Position numbers and translations under genes: made by a program
Assembly (NCBI GenBank): GCA_038184435.1
Contig: CP116227.1
Span: 2,633,501 to 2,697,500, forward strand
Direction of reading: 5' to 3'
DNA: 64,000 bases
From: Nocardioides alkalitolerans
GTDB taxonomy: Bacteria > Actinomycetota > Actinomycetes > Propionibacteriales > Nocardioidaceae
Notes under the pieces: model-generated
Database searches by the model: none
Seen by the model: only the letters and a program-made list of their open reading frames with translations
Told to the model about the DNA's origin: nothing
Part shown: one piece after another, positions 18,711-27,373 of the stretch
Layout: every line of letters begins with the position of its first letter
Numbering within the stretch: position 1 is the first letter of the stretch

Positions 18711-18794
18711 GGGCGACACTTGTCCAGAGTCACCGTGATCCTTGGCACTTTCGTACATGGGGGGACCGTACCCGCTCCGACTAGCGTCCGTGCG
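18711..18794. promoter_or_regulatory. divergent promoter region pucR / DUF2877 operon
   Basis: 84 bp. It contains CCTTGGCACT (18740-18749), one of four CNTTGGCA sites in the island, and TAGCGT (18782-18787) placed 7 bases before the GTG of the DUF2877 gene, an arrangement typical of a leaderless promoter. Confidence 0.5.
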
Positions 18795-19688
18795 GTGACC
18801 TCCCCCGCCGACGCCGACCTCGCGCTGAGCGGCCGCGTGGCCGCCCCGGCCCGCGAGCTGCGGGTCGCGCTGGCGGCCCGCGCCGCGGCGTACCTCGTCG
18901 ACGCCGGCAGCGGTCAGCCCGTCTGTGCGCTCGTCGAGCACGACGCCGTCGTCGTGCCCGACGCGGTGCGGCTCCCGCCCGGGCTGGCCTGGGAACAGGT
19001 GCTCGCGGCCCGCACCACCCACCCGATCCTCCTCGGCGACGACGTCCTGCGCTGCGACGACGTGGTCGTCCCCGTGCGCGCCGCCACGGACAGCCGCCTG
19101 CGGATCGCCGGGGTCGACGCCGCCGACCCCGCCGCCGCGGCCCGACGCCTGACCGCGGCACGGGACCGCGTCGCGGCGCGGACCGCGGCCACCGACTCCC
19201 CCTGGCCCGCCGTGACCCACGCCTGGACCGGCGGCCACGCCACCCCGGCCGCCCTGGCCACCGACGCCCCCGGGCTGGTCGGCCGCGGCCCCGGCCTCAC
19301 GCCGACCGGCGACGACCTCTGCTCCGGCGTGCTGCTCGTGCACCGGGTGCTCGGGACGCCCGGCACCGACGCCGCGGCCGCCGTCGTGCTCGACCTGGCC
19401 CGCACCCGCACCACCACGGCCTCCCGCCTGCTCCTCGCCGCCGCCGCCGAGGGGCGCGCGACCCCCGCCGCACGGCGCGTGCTCACCACCCTGCTCGCCC
19501 CCGCTCCCGGGGGCCCCGAGGTCACTGGCGCCCTCGGGGTCCTCGACCGCCACGTCGCCGCCCTGCTGGCCCTCGGCCACACGTCGGGCGCCGACCTCGC
19601 CGACGGGATCCGCGACGGCCTGCTCGCCGCCTCCGGCTCCCGCTCCCTGCTCTCCCCCGTGCCGTCCACCGAGAGGAACTGCGCATGA
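18795..19688 (+). CDS. DUF2877 protein (YlbF/AllH-type carbamoyltransferase component)
   Basis: 297 aa. The signature GRGPGLTPTGDDLCSG (about 166-181) is the hallmark of DUF2877. In E. coli the homologous gene sits with fdrA, a DUF1116 gene and a carbamate kinase in the allantoin region, where these proteins have been linked to oxamate carbamoyltransferase activity (oxalurate plus phosphate to oxamate plus carbamoyl phosphate). GTG at 18795 has no ribosome site but follows TAGCGT by 7 bases, so it is probably leaderless. Its stop overlaps fdrA by 4 bp. First gene of a four-gene coupled operon. Confidence 0.85.
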   Translation: MTSPADADLALSGRVAAPARELRVALAARAAAYLVDAGSGQPVCALVEHDAVVVPDAVRLPPGLAWEQVLAARTTHPILLGDDVLRCDDVVVPVRAATDSRLRIAGVDAADPAAAARRLTAARDRVAARTAATDSPWPAVTHAWTGGHATPAALATDAPGLVGRGPGLTPTGDDLCSGVLLVHRVLGTPGTDAAAAVVLDLARTRTTTASRLLLAAAAEGRATPAARRVLTTLLAPAPGGPEVTGALGVLDRHVAALLALGHTSGADLADGIRDGLLAASGSRSLLSPVPSTERNCA

Positions 19689-21199
19689 GCGCCACTGGTA
19701 CCGACGTCCACCACGTCGAGGTCCGACGGGGGCGGTACGTCGACTCCGTCTCCCTGATGCAGGTCTCCGCGACCGTGGCGGCGACGCCCGGCGTCCACAA
19801 GGCCCAGGTCGCGATGGCGACCGAGCTCAACCTGGACGTGCTGACCGGCATGGGGTTCGAGATCCCGGCCGACGCCGGCCCGAACGACATGATCGTCGCC
19901 GTCTCCGCGGAGGGCGACGAGGCCGTCGCCGCCGCACTGGCCGTCATGGAGGACGCCGTCGCGTCCATCGGTCGCGGCGGGGGCTCCGGTGACACGTTCG
20001 GCGGCGAGCCCGCCCCGCGCACCACCCGCTGGGCGGTCGAGCGCAGCGGCGCTCCCCTCGCGGTCGTCTCCGTGCCGGGCGAGCACGCGTTCGCCGAGGC
20101 CATGGGCGCCCTCGACGCGGGCAGCTCCGTGCTCGTCTTCAGCGACAACGTGCCGCTCGAGCACGAGGTGCTCCTCAAGCGCACGGCCGCCGACCGCGGC
20201 CTGCTCGTCATGGGCCCCGACTGCGGCACGGCCATCGTCGGCGGCGTCGGCCTCGGCTTCGCCAACGTCGTGCGCCGCGGCCCGGTCGGCGTCGCCGCCG
20301 CCTCCGGCACCGGCGCCCAGCAGTTCACCAGCCTCCTGCACACCGCGGGCGTCGGCGTCTCCCACTGCCTCGGCCTGGGCGGGCGCGACCTGTCCGAGGC
20401 CGTCGGCGGCCTCTCGGCCCGCGCGGCGCTCGCCGCCCTCGACGCGGACCCCGCCACCGAGGTCATCGTCGTCGTCTCGAAGCCCCCGCACCCGGCCGTC
20501 GCGGCCGACCTGCAGGAGTACGCCGCCACGCTCGCCACCCCCGTCCACCTCGTGCTGCTCGGGGCCGGCCAGCCGACCATCACGGCCGGCGTCGAGAAGG
20601 TGCTCGCCGAGCTCGGCGTGGACCGCCCGGACTGGCCCACGTGGGGCGTGCCCGACGAGGCACCCCGGGTCAGCGGGGCCCTGCGCGGCCTCTTCGCGGG
20701 CGGCACCCTCTGCGACGAGTCCATGCTCATCGCGGCCGAGACCCTCGGCGACATCCGCTCCAACATCCCGCTGCGGCCCGAGCTGGCCCTGCCGGCCGGT
20801 CTCGAGCACGACGGCCACCTGATGATCGACTTCGGCGACGACACCCTCACCCAGGGTCGTCCCCACCCGATGATCGACCCGGGCCTGCGCCTCGCGCGGC
20901 TCGAGAAGGAGGCGGCCGACCCGGCCACCGGCGTCGTGCTCCTCGACGTGGTGCTCGGCCACGGGGCGCACGCCGACCCGGCGGGCGACCTCGCCCCGGC
21001 GGTCACCGCTGCGCGCCGTACCGCCGCCGACGCGGGCCGCGAGCTCGCCGTCGTCATCTCCCTGTGCGGCACCGACGCCGACCCGCAGGGTCTCGAGGCC
21101 CAGGCCGCCGCGCTCGCGGCGGCCGGCGCCTCCGTCTTCTCGTCCAACGCCGCGGCGACCCGCTACGCGGTCGCCCTCGTCTCCGGAGGCCAGCGATGA
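19685..21199 (+). CDS. fdrA: FdrA-like acyl-CoA synthetase-fold protein
   Basis: 504 aa, related to succinyl-CoA synthetase alpha-type folds. Seen: an N-terminal domain with VSLMQVSATVAATPGVHKAQVAMAT, then LVMGPDCGTAIVGG, AAASGTGAQQFTSLLH and CLGLGGRDLSEAVGG in the ligase-like core. FdrA of E. coli belongs to the oxamate carbamoyltransferase cluster. ATG overlaps the DUF2877 stop (ATGA), and its own stop overlaps the DUF1116 gene. Predicted to catalyse or assist carbamoyl transfer to phosphate; the substrate here is inferred as ureidomalonate rather than oxalurate. Confidence 0.86.
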   Translation: MSATGTDVHHVEVRRGRYVDSVSLMQVSATVAATPGVHKAQVAMATELNLDVLTGMGFEIPADAGPNDMIVAVSAEGDEAVAAALAVMEDAVASIGRGGGSGDTFGGEPAPRTTRWAVERSGAPLAVVSVPGEHAFAEAMGALDAGSSVLVFSDNVPLEHEVLLKRTAADRGLLVMGPDCGTAIVGGVGLGFANVVRRGPVGVAAASGTGAQQFTSLLHTAGVGVSHCLGLGGRDLSEAVGGLSARAALAALDADPATEVIVVVSKPPHPAVAADLQEYAATLATPVHLVLLGAGQPTITAGVEKVLAELGVDRPDWPTWGVPDEAPRVSGALRGLFAGGTLCDESMLIAAETLGDIRSNIPLRPELALPAGLEHDGHLMIDFGDDTLTQGRPHPMIDPGLRLARLEKEAADPATGVVLLDVVLGHGAHADPAGDLAPAVTAARRTAADAGRELAVVISLCGTDADPQGLEAQAAALAAAGASVFSSNAAATRYAVALVSGGQR

Positions 21200-22614
21200 A
21201 CACCCTCGACCTTCTCGACGGCACGCCGTCCGTCGTCGGCACCGGCGTCGCCCTCTTCTCCGACGCGCTGCGCGCCCAGGGCGTCGACGTCACCGACGTC
21301 GACTGGACCCCGCCGCCCGCCGGCACCTCCGCCGCCCTGGCCCGCGTGCTCGCCGACCCGCGCCGCGTCGAGGCGAACCGCCTCGCCGCGGAGCGCATGC
21401 TCGCCGCGGGCGCCGAGCTCGTCGACGTGCGCCTGGCCAGCGAGGCGCTCGACCTCCAGCCCGGCCACTTCCTGCACGCCGGTCCCCCGATCACCTGGGA
21501 GCGCGCCTCCGGGCCGCTCCGCGGCGCGCTCATCGGCGCGGTGCTGTTCGAGGGCCTCGCCAGCGGTCCCGAGGAGGCGGAGCGCAAGCTCGCGTCGGGG
21601 TCCTTCACGTGGGAGCCCTGCCACCACCGCGGCGCCGTCGGCCCCATGGCCGGTGTCGTGAGCCCGTCGATGTGGGTCTTCGAGCTCACCGACCCGTCCA
21701 GCGGGCGCACGTCGTGGTGCTCGCTCAACGAGGGTCTCGGCAAGGTGCTGCGGTACGGCGCCTACAGCGAGGAGGTCATCACCCGCCTCCGCTGGATGAG
21801 CGAGGTGCTCGGCCCCGCCCTGCAGAGCGGCGTGCGCCGCGCCCGCGACCGCGGCGCGGAGCTCGACATGCTGGCGATCGTCGCGCAGATGGTGCAGATG
21901 GGCGACGAGGGCCACAACCGCAACCGCGCCGGGACGCTCATGTTCATGCGCGACCTGCTCCCCGACATCCTCGAGGCCGGCGTGGACCCGCTGCGCCTGG
22001 CGGAGGTCGTGCGGTTCATCGGCGGCAACGACCACTTCGCCCTCAACCTGGTGATGCCGACCTGCAAGCTCATCACGAGCGCCGCGGCCGACATCCCGGG
22101 CTCGACCGTCGTCACCGTCATGGCCCGCAACGGCACCGACTTCGGCATCCAGGTCTCGGGCACGGGGCAGCAGTGGTTCACCGGCCCGGCGCAGACGCCG
22201 AGCGGCATGTTCCTCGGCGACTACGGCCCCGACGACGCCAACCCCGACATCGGCGACTCGGCCATCACGGAGACCGCCGGCATCGGCGGCTTCGCGATGG
22301 CGGCGGCCCCGGCCATCGTGCGGTTCATCGGCGGCGAGGTCGGCGACGCGCTGACGGCGACGCGGCTGATGTACCAGATCACCACCACCGAGAACCAGCG
22401 CCTCGGCGTGCCGATCCTCGACTTCCGCGGCACCCCCACGGGCATCGACGTCACCAAGGTGCTCGCCTCCGGCGTGCTCCCGCAGATCAACACCGGCATG
22501 GCCGGTCGCGTCGCGGGCGTCGGCCAGGTCGGCGCGGGTCTCGTGACCCCGCCGATGGAGTGCTTCGAGGGCGCCGTCCAGGCCCTGGCGGCGGCCGCGC
22601 CGACGCTCGGGTGA
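21196..22614 (+). CDS. DUF1116 protein (YlbE/AllG-type carbamoyltransferase component)
   Basis: 472 aa. DUF1116 signatures are present: GGAVGPMAGV-like CHHRGAVGPMAGVVSPSMWV, MGDEGHNRNRAGTLMFMRDL and FIGGNDHFALNLVMP. Conserved His/Asp/Asn in the second and third blocks look like active-site residues. Coupled by ATGA to fdrA and by GTGA to the MFS gene. With FdrA and DUF2877 it makes the three-part set that in enteric bacteria cleaves a carbamoyl group off oxalurate. No second gene for oxalurate production (allantoate/ureidoglycolate enzymes) is in the window. Confidence 0.87.
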   Translation: MNTLDLLDGTPSVVGTGVALFSDALRAQGVDVTDVDWTPPPAGTSAALARVLADPRRVEANRLAAERMLAAGAELVDVRLASEALDLQPGHFLHAGPPITWERASGPLRGALIGAVLFEGLASGPEEAERKLASGSFTWEPCHHRGAVGPMAGVVSPSMWVFELTDPSSGRTSWCSLNEGLGKVLRYGAYSEEVITRLRWMSEVLGPALQSGVRRARDRGAELDMLAIVAQMVQMGDEGHNRNRAGTLMFMRDLLPDILEAGVDPLRLAEVVRFIGGNDHFALNLVMPTCKLITSAAADIPGSTVVTVMARNGTDFGIQVSGTGQQWFTGPAQTPSGMFLGDYGPDDANPDIGDSAITETAGIGGFAMAAAPAIVRFIGGEVGDALTATRLMYQITTTENQRLGVPILDFRGTPTGIDVTKVLASGVLPQINTGMAGRVAGVGQVGAGLVTPPMECFEGAVQALAAAAPTLG

Positions 22615-23780
22615 GCCGCGCCGGGCGCCTCGCGGTCGTCGCCGCCCTGGTGGCGGTGGCCGCGAGCACCCGGTCACCCCTGACCTCGGTGCCGCCCCTC
22701 GTGGGCGAGCTCGAGGACGCGCTCGGCCTGAGCAGCGTCGCCGTCGGACTGCTGACCGCGCTCCCCGTGCTCTGCATGGGGGTGCTGGCGCCGGCGGCGA
22801 CGCTGCTCGCGGCCCGTCTCGGTCTCGAACGGGCGCTGGCCGTGGGCGCCGTCGCCATCGCCGTCGGTGTCGCGGTGCGCCCCTGGGGCCCCGCCGCCGT
22901 GCTCCTCGCCGGCACGCTCGTCGCCGGCGCGGGCATCGCGATCGTCGGCGCGCTGCTGCCCGGGGCCGTGAAGCGGCACTTCCCGCGACGACCGGGCGCG
23001 ATGACCGGCGCCTACATGGCCGCGATGATGACGACGGCCGCGGTGGCCGCCGCCCTCGCCGTACCCCTCGCCGACGCCGTCGGCTGGCGCACCTCGCTGG
23101 GGATCTGGGCGGTGCCCGCGGCCGCGGCGGCCGTCTGGTGGGTCGTGCGCGCGGGCCGTCGACCGGTCCCCGTGCGCTCCGCGGCCGGTCCCGCGGCCAC
23201 GGCCCGGCTGCCGTGGCGCAGCCCGGCCGCCTGGCTGGTGACGGGCTACCTCACCACCAGCTCGATCATGTTCTACGCGTTGCTCGCCTGGATCGCGCCG
23301 TCCTACACCGACCGCGGCTGGGACGAGGCCGCCGCCGGCCTCCTCCTCGCGGGCTTCAGCGCGGCGCAGCTGGCCTCCGCCCTCGCCGTACCGCTCGTCG
23401 TCGACCGTGTGCGCGACCGCCGGGGCCTGTACGCCGCGGCCGGCACCGTCAACGCCGTCGCCCTCACCGCGCTGGTCGTGGCCCCCGAGTCCGTCCCCTG
23501 GGCGATCGTGCTGCTGCTCGGCTTCGGCAACGGCGCCGCCTTCACGCTGGGACTGACGCAGCTCGTGGAGCACGCCGGCACCGCCCACGACTCGGCACGG
23601 CTCGCGGGGATGGCGTTCCTGGTGTCCTACGGCGTCGCCGCCGGCGGGCCGACGGGGATCGGGGCGCTGCACGACGCGCTCGGCTCGTGGACCGTGCCGT
23701 TCCTGCTCCTCGCGGTCGTGGCCGCCGCGCAGGTCGTGGTCGGCGCGCTGCTGGGGCCGACGCGGCGGGTGGCGGCGTAG
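22611..23780 (+). CDS. MFS transporter, CynX/NimT-like
   Basis: 389 aa, about 12 helices in two six-helix halves. The N-terminal helix run STRSPLTSVPPLVGELEDAL and the LPGAVKRHFPRRPGAMTGAYMAAM segment resemble CynX-type transporters (cyanate/nitroimidazole family). GTG at 22611 overlaps the DUF1116 stop (GTGA), so it is translated with the carbamoyltransferase genes. It could take up a ring-opened or carbamoyl compound or export a waste product. Direction and substrate are unknown. Confidence 0.85.
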   Translation: MSRAGRLAVVAALVAVAASTRSPLTSVPPLVGELEDALGLSSVAVGLLTALPVLCMGVLAPAATLLAARLGLERALAVGAVAIAVGVAVRPWGPAAVLLAGTLVAGAGIAIVGALLPGAVKRHFPRRPGAMTGAYMAAMMTTAAVAAALAVPLADAVGWRTSLGIWAVPAAAAAVWWVVRAGRRPVPVRSAAGPAATARLPWRSPAAWLVTGYLTTSSIMFYALLAWIAPSYTDRGWDEAAAGLLLAGFSAAQLASALAVPLVVDRVRDRRGLYAAAGTVNAVALTALVVAPESVPWAIVLLLGFGNGAAFTLGLTQLVEHAGTAHDSARLAGMAFLVSYGVAAGGPTGIGALHDALGSWTVPFLLLAVVAAAQVVVGALLGPTRRVAA

Positions 23781-23860
23781 TCCGCACGGGCCAGCCTGGT
23801 GTGGCCCGGTCTCGCCCGCTCCGCCCAGCGCTCCCCCGCCCGCACTCCCCCGGCGCGCAA

Positions 23861-23909
23861 TGTGCGGCTGCGACAGCGCGGATCGACTCGGACGTGTCCC
23901 AGCTGCACA
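23861..23909 (-). repeat. 49-bp imperfect palindrome, copy B (inverted)
   Basis: Left arm TGTGCGGCTGCGACA, 19-base spacer, right arm TGTCCCAGCTGCACA. Read on the minus strand its leading arm TGTGCAGCTGGGACA is identical to that of copy C, with GCGAAC in front as in copy D. Confidence 0.75.
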
Positions 23910-23979
23910 GTTCGCGCGGCGGCTCGGGCGCGTCCGGCGCGGACCGCCGGGAAACGCGGACGGACTCGAGCCGGCGGAG

Positions 23980-24049
23980 GAAAACGCGGACCCAGCCCTC
24001 GGTCGGATCGATCCAGACGGCTCCTCAGCTGCCCGCCGTCCGCGTTTTC
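23980..24049. terminator. candidate bidirectional terminator
   Basis: GAAAACGCGGAC (23980-23991) and GTCCGCGTTTTC (24038-24049) form a perfect 12-bp stem with a 46-base loop, T-rich at the end in both directions, between two convergent operons. Confidence 0.45.
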
Positions 24050-24098
24050 TTCACCCGGGCCAGGCCGGGCCGGGGCTGGCCCCCGGCCGGCCCGGAAG

Positions 24099-24147
24099 TG
24101 TGCAGCTGGGACAACCCAGATGCCTCAGACCCTGCCCCAGCCGCACA
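24099..24147 (+). repeat. 49-bp imperfect palindrome, copy C
   Basis: TGTGCAGCTGGGACA (24099-24113), 19-base spacer, TGCCCCAGCCGCACA (24133-24147). Arms pair at 13 of 15 positions. Confidence 0.75.
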
Positions 24148-24196
24148 TTTCGCAAAGTCGCGGCCGAGGCCGCACCCCCCGCGCCCCACCGCAGCC

Positions 24197-25324
24197 TCAC
24201 GCCACCCCGGGCGGGTCGGCCCGCAGCAGTCCGGCGTGGATCGGCCCCTCGAGCTCGGTCAACGGCCGCCCGGTCCCTCCGCGGTGCAGCCCCACGATCT
24301 CGGCCGCGATCGACACCGCGGTCTCCTCGGGCGTGCGCGCGCCCAGGTCGAGGCCGATGGGCGACCGCAGCCGGGCGAGCTCGGCCTCCGTGACGCCCAC
24401 CTCCCGGAGCCGGTCGAGCCGGTCGCGGTGGGTACGTCGCGAGCCCATCGCCCCGACGTACGCCGCGGGGCCGCGCAGCGCGACCTCCAGGAGCGGCACG
24501 TCGAACTTGGGGTCGTGCGTCAGCACGCAGAGCACGGTGCGCTCGTCGGTCGTGGTGCCGGACAGGTAGCGGTGCGGCCAGTCGACGACGACCTCGTCGG
24601 CCTCGGGGAACCGGGCCGGCGTCGCGAAGAGGGGCCGCGCGTCGCAGACCGTCACGTGGTAGCCGAGGACCTTGCCGATCCGCACCGTCGCCCGCGCGAA
24701 GTCGATCGCGCCGAAGACGATCATCCGCGGCGTCGGGGCGAAGACCTCGACGAGCACGGTGACGTCGTCCTCGAGCAGCTCGCCGCGGGGACCGGTGCGC
24801 AGCGTGCGCGTCTCGCCGACGCTGAGCAGCGCCCGCGCCTCGGCGGCCACGACGGCGTCGAGCGAGGCGTCGCCCAGCGAGCCGGAGGTCTCCCCCTCCC
24901 ACACCGCGAGCCGCGCGCCGAGCGGGGCGGGGCCGTCGACGATCGTCGCCAGCGCGACCGGTCGCTCCGCGGAGATGCTGTCCGCGACCGCCTCGAAGAC
25001 CCCGAAGGTGGCGGCGTCCACCGGCGCGACGAGCACGTCGAGGATCCCGCCGCAGGTCAGGCCCACCGCGGCCGCGTCGTCGTCGGAGACCCCGAAGCGC
25101 TGGAAGACGGGTTCGCCGGAGTCGATGACGTCGCGGCCCAGCTCGTAGACCGCGCCCTCGACGCAGCCCCCCGACACCGAGCCGACGACCGTGCCGTCCG
25201 GTCCGACGGCCATGGTCGCGCCCGCCGGGCGGGGCGCGCTGCGCCAGGTGGCCGCGACCGTCCCCAGCGCGAACCGCTCCCCCGCGGCCCACCAGCCCCG
25301 GGCCGCCTCCAGCACCTCACGCAC
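24197..25324 (-). CDS. xdhC: XdhC/CoxF-family molybdenum cofactor insertion protein
   Basis: 375 aa. The N-terminal XdhC/CoxI domain has VSGGCVEGAVYE and LTCGGILDVLV, and the C-terminal Rossmann domain has MIVFGAIDFARATVRIGK and a late GAMGSRRTHRDRLDRL. XdhC proteins bind molybdenum cofactor, help its sulfuration and load it into xanthine-dehydrogenase-type enzymes. GTG at 25324 has GGAGG 6 nt upstream and overlaps the VWA gene by 8 bp. Last gene of the three-gene maturation operon, likely serving the hydroxylase encoded at 11395-15325. Confidence 0.92.
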   Translation of the reverse strand: MREVLEAARGWWAAGERFALGTVAATWRSAPRPAGATMAVGPDGTVVGSVSGGCVEGAVYELGRDVIDSGEPVFQRFGVSDDDAAAVGLTCGGILDVLVAPVDAATFGVFEAVADSISAERPVALATIVDGPAPLGARLAVWEGETSGSLGDASLDAVVAAEARALLSVGETRTLRTGPRGELLEDDVTVLVEVFAPTPRMIVFGAIDFARATVRIGKVLGYHVTVCDARPLFATPARFPEADEVVVDWPHRYLSGTTTDERTVLCVLTHDPKFDVPLLEVALRGPAAYVGAMGSRRTHRDRLDRLREVGVTEAELARLRSPIGLDLGARTPEETAVSIAAEIVGLHRGGTGRPLTELEGPIHAGLLRADPPGVA

Positions 25325-26501
25325 GTCGGCCTCCAGCCGTCCCGGGCCTCGTGGACCCGGCGATCTCGTCGGTCAGCGCCTCGAGCGCGGCGACGCTGTG
25401 CCCGTCGACGAAGGCGTCGACGTGCGGCAGCGCGGCCACCAGCCCGGCGGTCCGCGGCGCGAAGCCGGGACGGGCGCGGTTGGGGTTGGCCCACACGACC
25501 CGGTGGGCGAGGCGGTGCAGCTGCTCCATCTGCTCGCCGAGCAGCGTCGCGTCCCCGCGCTCCCAGCCGTCGGAGACGACGACCACGACCGCGCCCCGCG
25601 CCGTACCCCGCCGTCCCCACCGGTCGAGGAACACCGCCAGCCCCTCGCCGAGACGGGTGCCGCCGCTCCAGTCGACGACGCGGCGGGCGACCTCGTCGGC
25701 GCTGCGCTGCGGGTCGGTGGACCGGAAGGCGCGGGTCAGGCACGTCAGCCGGGTGCCGAGCGAGAAGACCTCGGCGTTCGGCTGGCTGCGCACGAGGGCG
25801 TGGGCGAAGAGCAGGTAGGTCTCAGCGTAGCGCCGCATCGACCCCGAGACGTCGAGGAGCACGACGGTACGGCGGGGACGCGGCCACCGCTGCCGGCGCG
25901 GCCAGTGCACGGGGTCGCCGCCGGTGCGGACCGCCTCGCGCACCACGCGACGCAGGTCGACGCGGCCGTGGTGACCGGGGCGGGTGCGGCGCGACCGACG
26001 GTGGGCCGGCCGGTGCGCCATCCGACCGAGCAGGTGGGCGACGAGGGCCCGGTCCTCCGCGTCGAGCGCGGCGACGTCGCGGTGGCGGAGCACCTCCAGC
26101 CGGCTCGCCGTGGGCGGCGCGCTGGCGACCTCCACGTCGCCGGCGTCCGCCTGGTCGCCGGGCACGGGGACGTCGCGGTAGGTCGGGAGGGTGACCCCGC
26201 GGCGTACGTCGCCGGCCCACTCCGCCCGGTCGAACCACAGCGCGAAGACCTCGTCGAACACCGCGAGGTCGTCGGGGCGGGAGCAGAGGGTGAGGCGCGT
26301 GGCCCAGTAGGTCGCGGCCCGGCTCGGCTCACCGGCCGCCGGCCCCGGCGTCTGCGCCAACGCCGCCAGCGCGACGACGGCCGCCCGGGCCGCACCCGCC
26401 GGGATGTCGACACCCGCACGACGGAGCGCGTCGGCGAGCCCGGTCAGCTCGGCGGTGAGGTCCGGCCCGGGGGCGGGAGCGGTGGTGGGCGCGAGGCTCA
26501 C
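25317..26501 (-). CDS. CoxE-like von Willebrand factor A protein
   Basis: 394 aa. The C-terminal VWA domain has a metal site LLDVSGSM, a conserved Thr in SGGTRLGEGL and Asp in VVVSDGWERGD. The N-terminal half is helical and Arg-rich before the VWA domain (RRSRRTRPGHHGRVDLR). CoxE partners with the AAA ATPase CoxD in reshaping the molybdenum site of CO-dehydrogenase-like enzymes. GTG at 26501 overlaps the MoxR-type ATPase stop (GTGA). The much longer open frame upstream is a shadow across the ATPase gene. Confidence 0.9.
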   Translation of the reverse strand: MSLAPTTAPAPGPDLTAELTGLADALRRAGVDIPAGAARAAVVALAALAQTPGPAAGEPSRAATYWATRLTLCSRPDDLAVFDEVFALWFDRAEWAGDVRRGVTLPTYRDVPVPGDQADAGDVEVASAPPTASRLEVLRHRDVAALDAEDRALVAHLLGRMAHRPAHRRSRRTRPGHHGRVDLRRVVREAVRTGGDPVHWPRRQRWPRPRRTVVLLDVSGSMRRYAETYLLFAHALVRSQPNAEVFSLGTRLTCLTRAFRSTDPQRSADEVARRVVDWSGGTRLGEGLAVFLDRWGRRGTARGAVVVVVSDGWERGDATLLGEQMEQLHRLAHRVVWANPNRARPGFAPRTAGLVAALPHVDAFVDGHSVAALEALTDEIAGSTRPGTAGGRRA

Positions 26502-27373
26502 GCCGGCTCCGCGAGCAGCTCGGCGAGGTGGGCGGCGACGCGCTGCTGGTCCTCGCGGTACTTGAGCACGGCGCCCAGGGTGCGCGCCGCGGCGGCGGGC
26601 TCGACCGTCGTGGCGCCGAGGGCGTGGAGCGTGCGCGCCCAGTCGATGGACTCGGCCACACCGGGGGCCTTGAGCAGGTCCTCGTCGCGCAGCCGGGCGA
26701 CGACCCGGGCCACGCCCGCGGCGAGGGCCGCGTCGGCCTCGGGCACGGAGCGCCGCACGATCGCGGTCTCCCGCTCGAGGTCGGGGTGCTCGACCCAGTG
26801 GTAGTAGCAGCGCCGCTTGAGCGCGTCGTGCACCTCGCGGGTGCGGTTGCTCGTCACGACCACGAGGGGCGGCACCTCGGCGGTGACGGTGCCGTACTCC
26901 GGGATCGTCACGGCGAAGTCGCTGAGCAGCTCGAGCAGGAACGCCTCGAACTCGTCGTCGGCGCGGTCGAGCTCGTCGACGAGCAGCACGCTCGGCGCCT
27001 CGAGCGAGCGCAGCAGCGGTCGCGGCAGGAGGAAGCGCCGGCTCCACAGGTCGTGCTCGAGCGCGTCGGCGTCGACCCCGCCGGCCGCCTCCAGCGCGCG
27101 CACGTGGAGCAGCTGGCGGGGGTGGTCCCAGTCGTAGAGCGCCGCGGAGGCGTCGATGCCCTCGTAGCACTGCAGCCGCACGAGGTCGCGGCCGAGCACC
27201 TGCGCGAGCGCCGTCGCCAGCGAGGTCTTGCCGACCCCGGGCTCGCCCTCGAGCAGGAGCGGGCGGGAGGTGCGCCAGGCGAGCCACGCGGCCGTGGCCG
27301 TGCCCTCGTCCGCGAGGTACCCCACCCGCGCGAGGTCGTCGACCAGCGCCGCCACGGACTCGGGTCCCTGCAC
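26498..27373 (-). CDS. MoxR-type AAA ATPase (CoxD-like)
   Basis: 291 aa AAA+ ATPase: Walker A GEPGVGKTS, Walker B VLLVDELDR, sensor-1 VVTSNRTREVHDALKRR. GTG at 27373 is chosen because AGGAGGAGGCGGCAC lies directly upstream; the open frame continues to 27439 without a ribosome site. In the cox system such an ATPase works with CoxE and CoxF on cofactor maturation. First gene of the maturation operon, divergent from the hydantoinase-type operon across a motif-rich promoter region. Confidence 0.9.
   Translation of the reverse strand: MQGPESVAALVDDLARVGYLADEGTATAAWLAWRTSRPLLLEGEPGVGKTSLATALAQVLGRDLVRLQCYEGIDASAALYDWDHPRQLLHVRALEAAGGVDADALEHDLWSRRFLLPRPLLRSLEAPSVLLVDELDRADDEFEAFLLELLSDFAVTIPEYGTVTAEVPPLVVVTSNRTREVHDALKRRCYYHWVEHPDLERETAIVRRSVPEADAALAAGVARVVARLRDEDLLKAPGVAESIDWARTLHALGATTVEPAAAARTLGAVLKYREDQQRVAAHLAELLAEPA

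Larger units (their letters stand above)
23781..24196. other. 416-bp convergent gap with composite repeat
   Basis: Between MFS (+) and xdhC (-). No gene is supported. From left to right: 49-bp palindrome copy B, direct GAAACGCGGAC (23951-23961) and GAAAACGCGGAC (23980-23991), inverted GTCCGCGTTTTC (24038-24049), 49-bp palindrome copy C. The outer palindromes point in opposite directions. Confidence 0.65.

Noticed and set aside
18711..18758. Longer PucR start at ATG 18758
   Set aside because: No ribosome site, adds 16 residues outside the conserved domain and would place a candidate operator inside the gene; still possible if leaderless.
22674..23672. Minus-strand open frame opposite the MFS gene
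   Set aside because: Antisense shadow, no hydrophobic or catalytic pattern.
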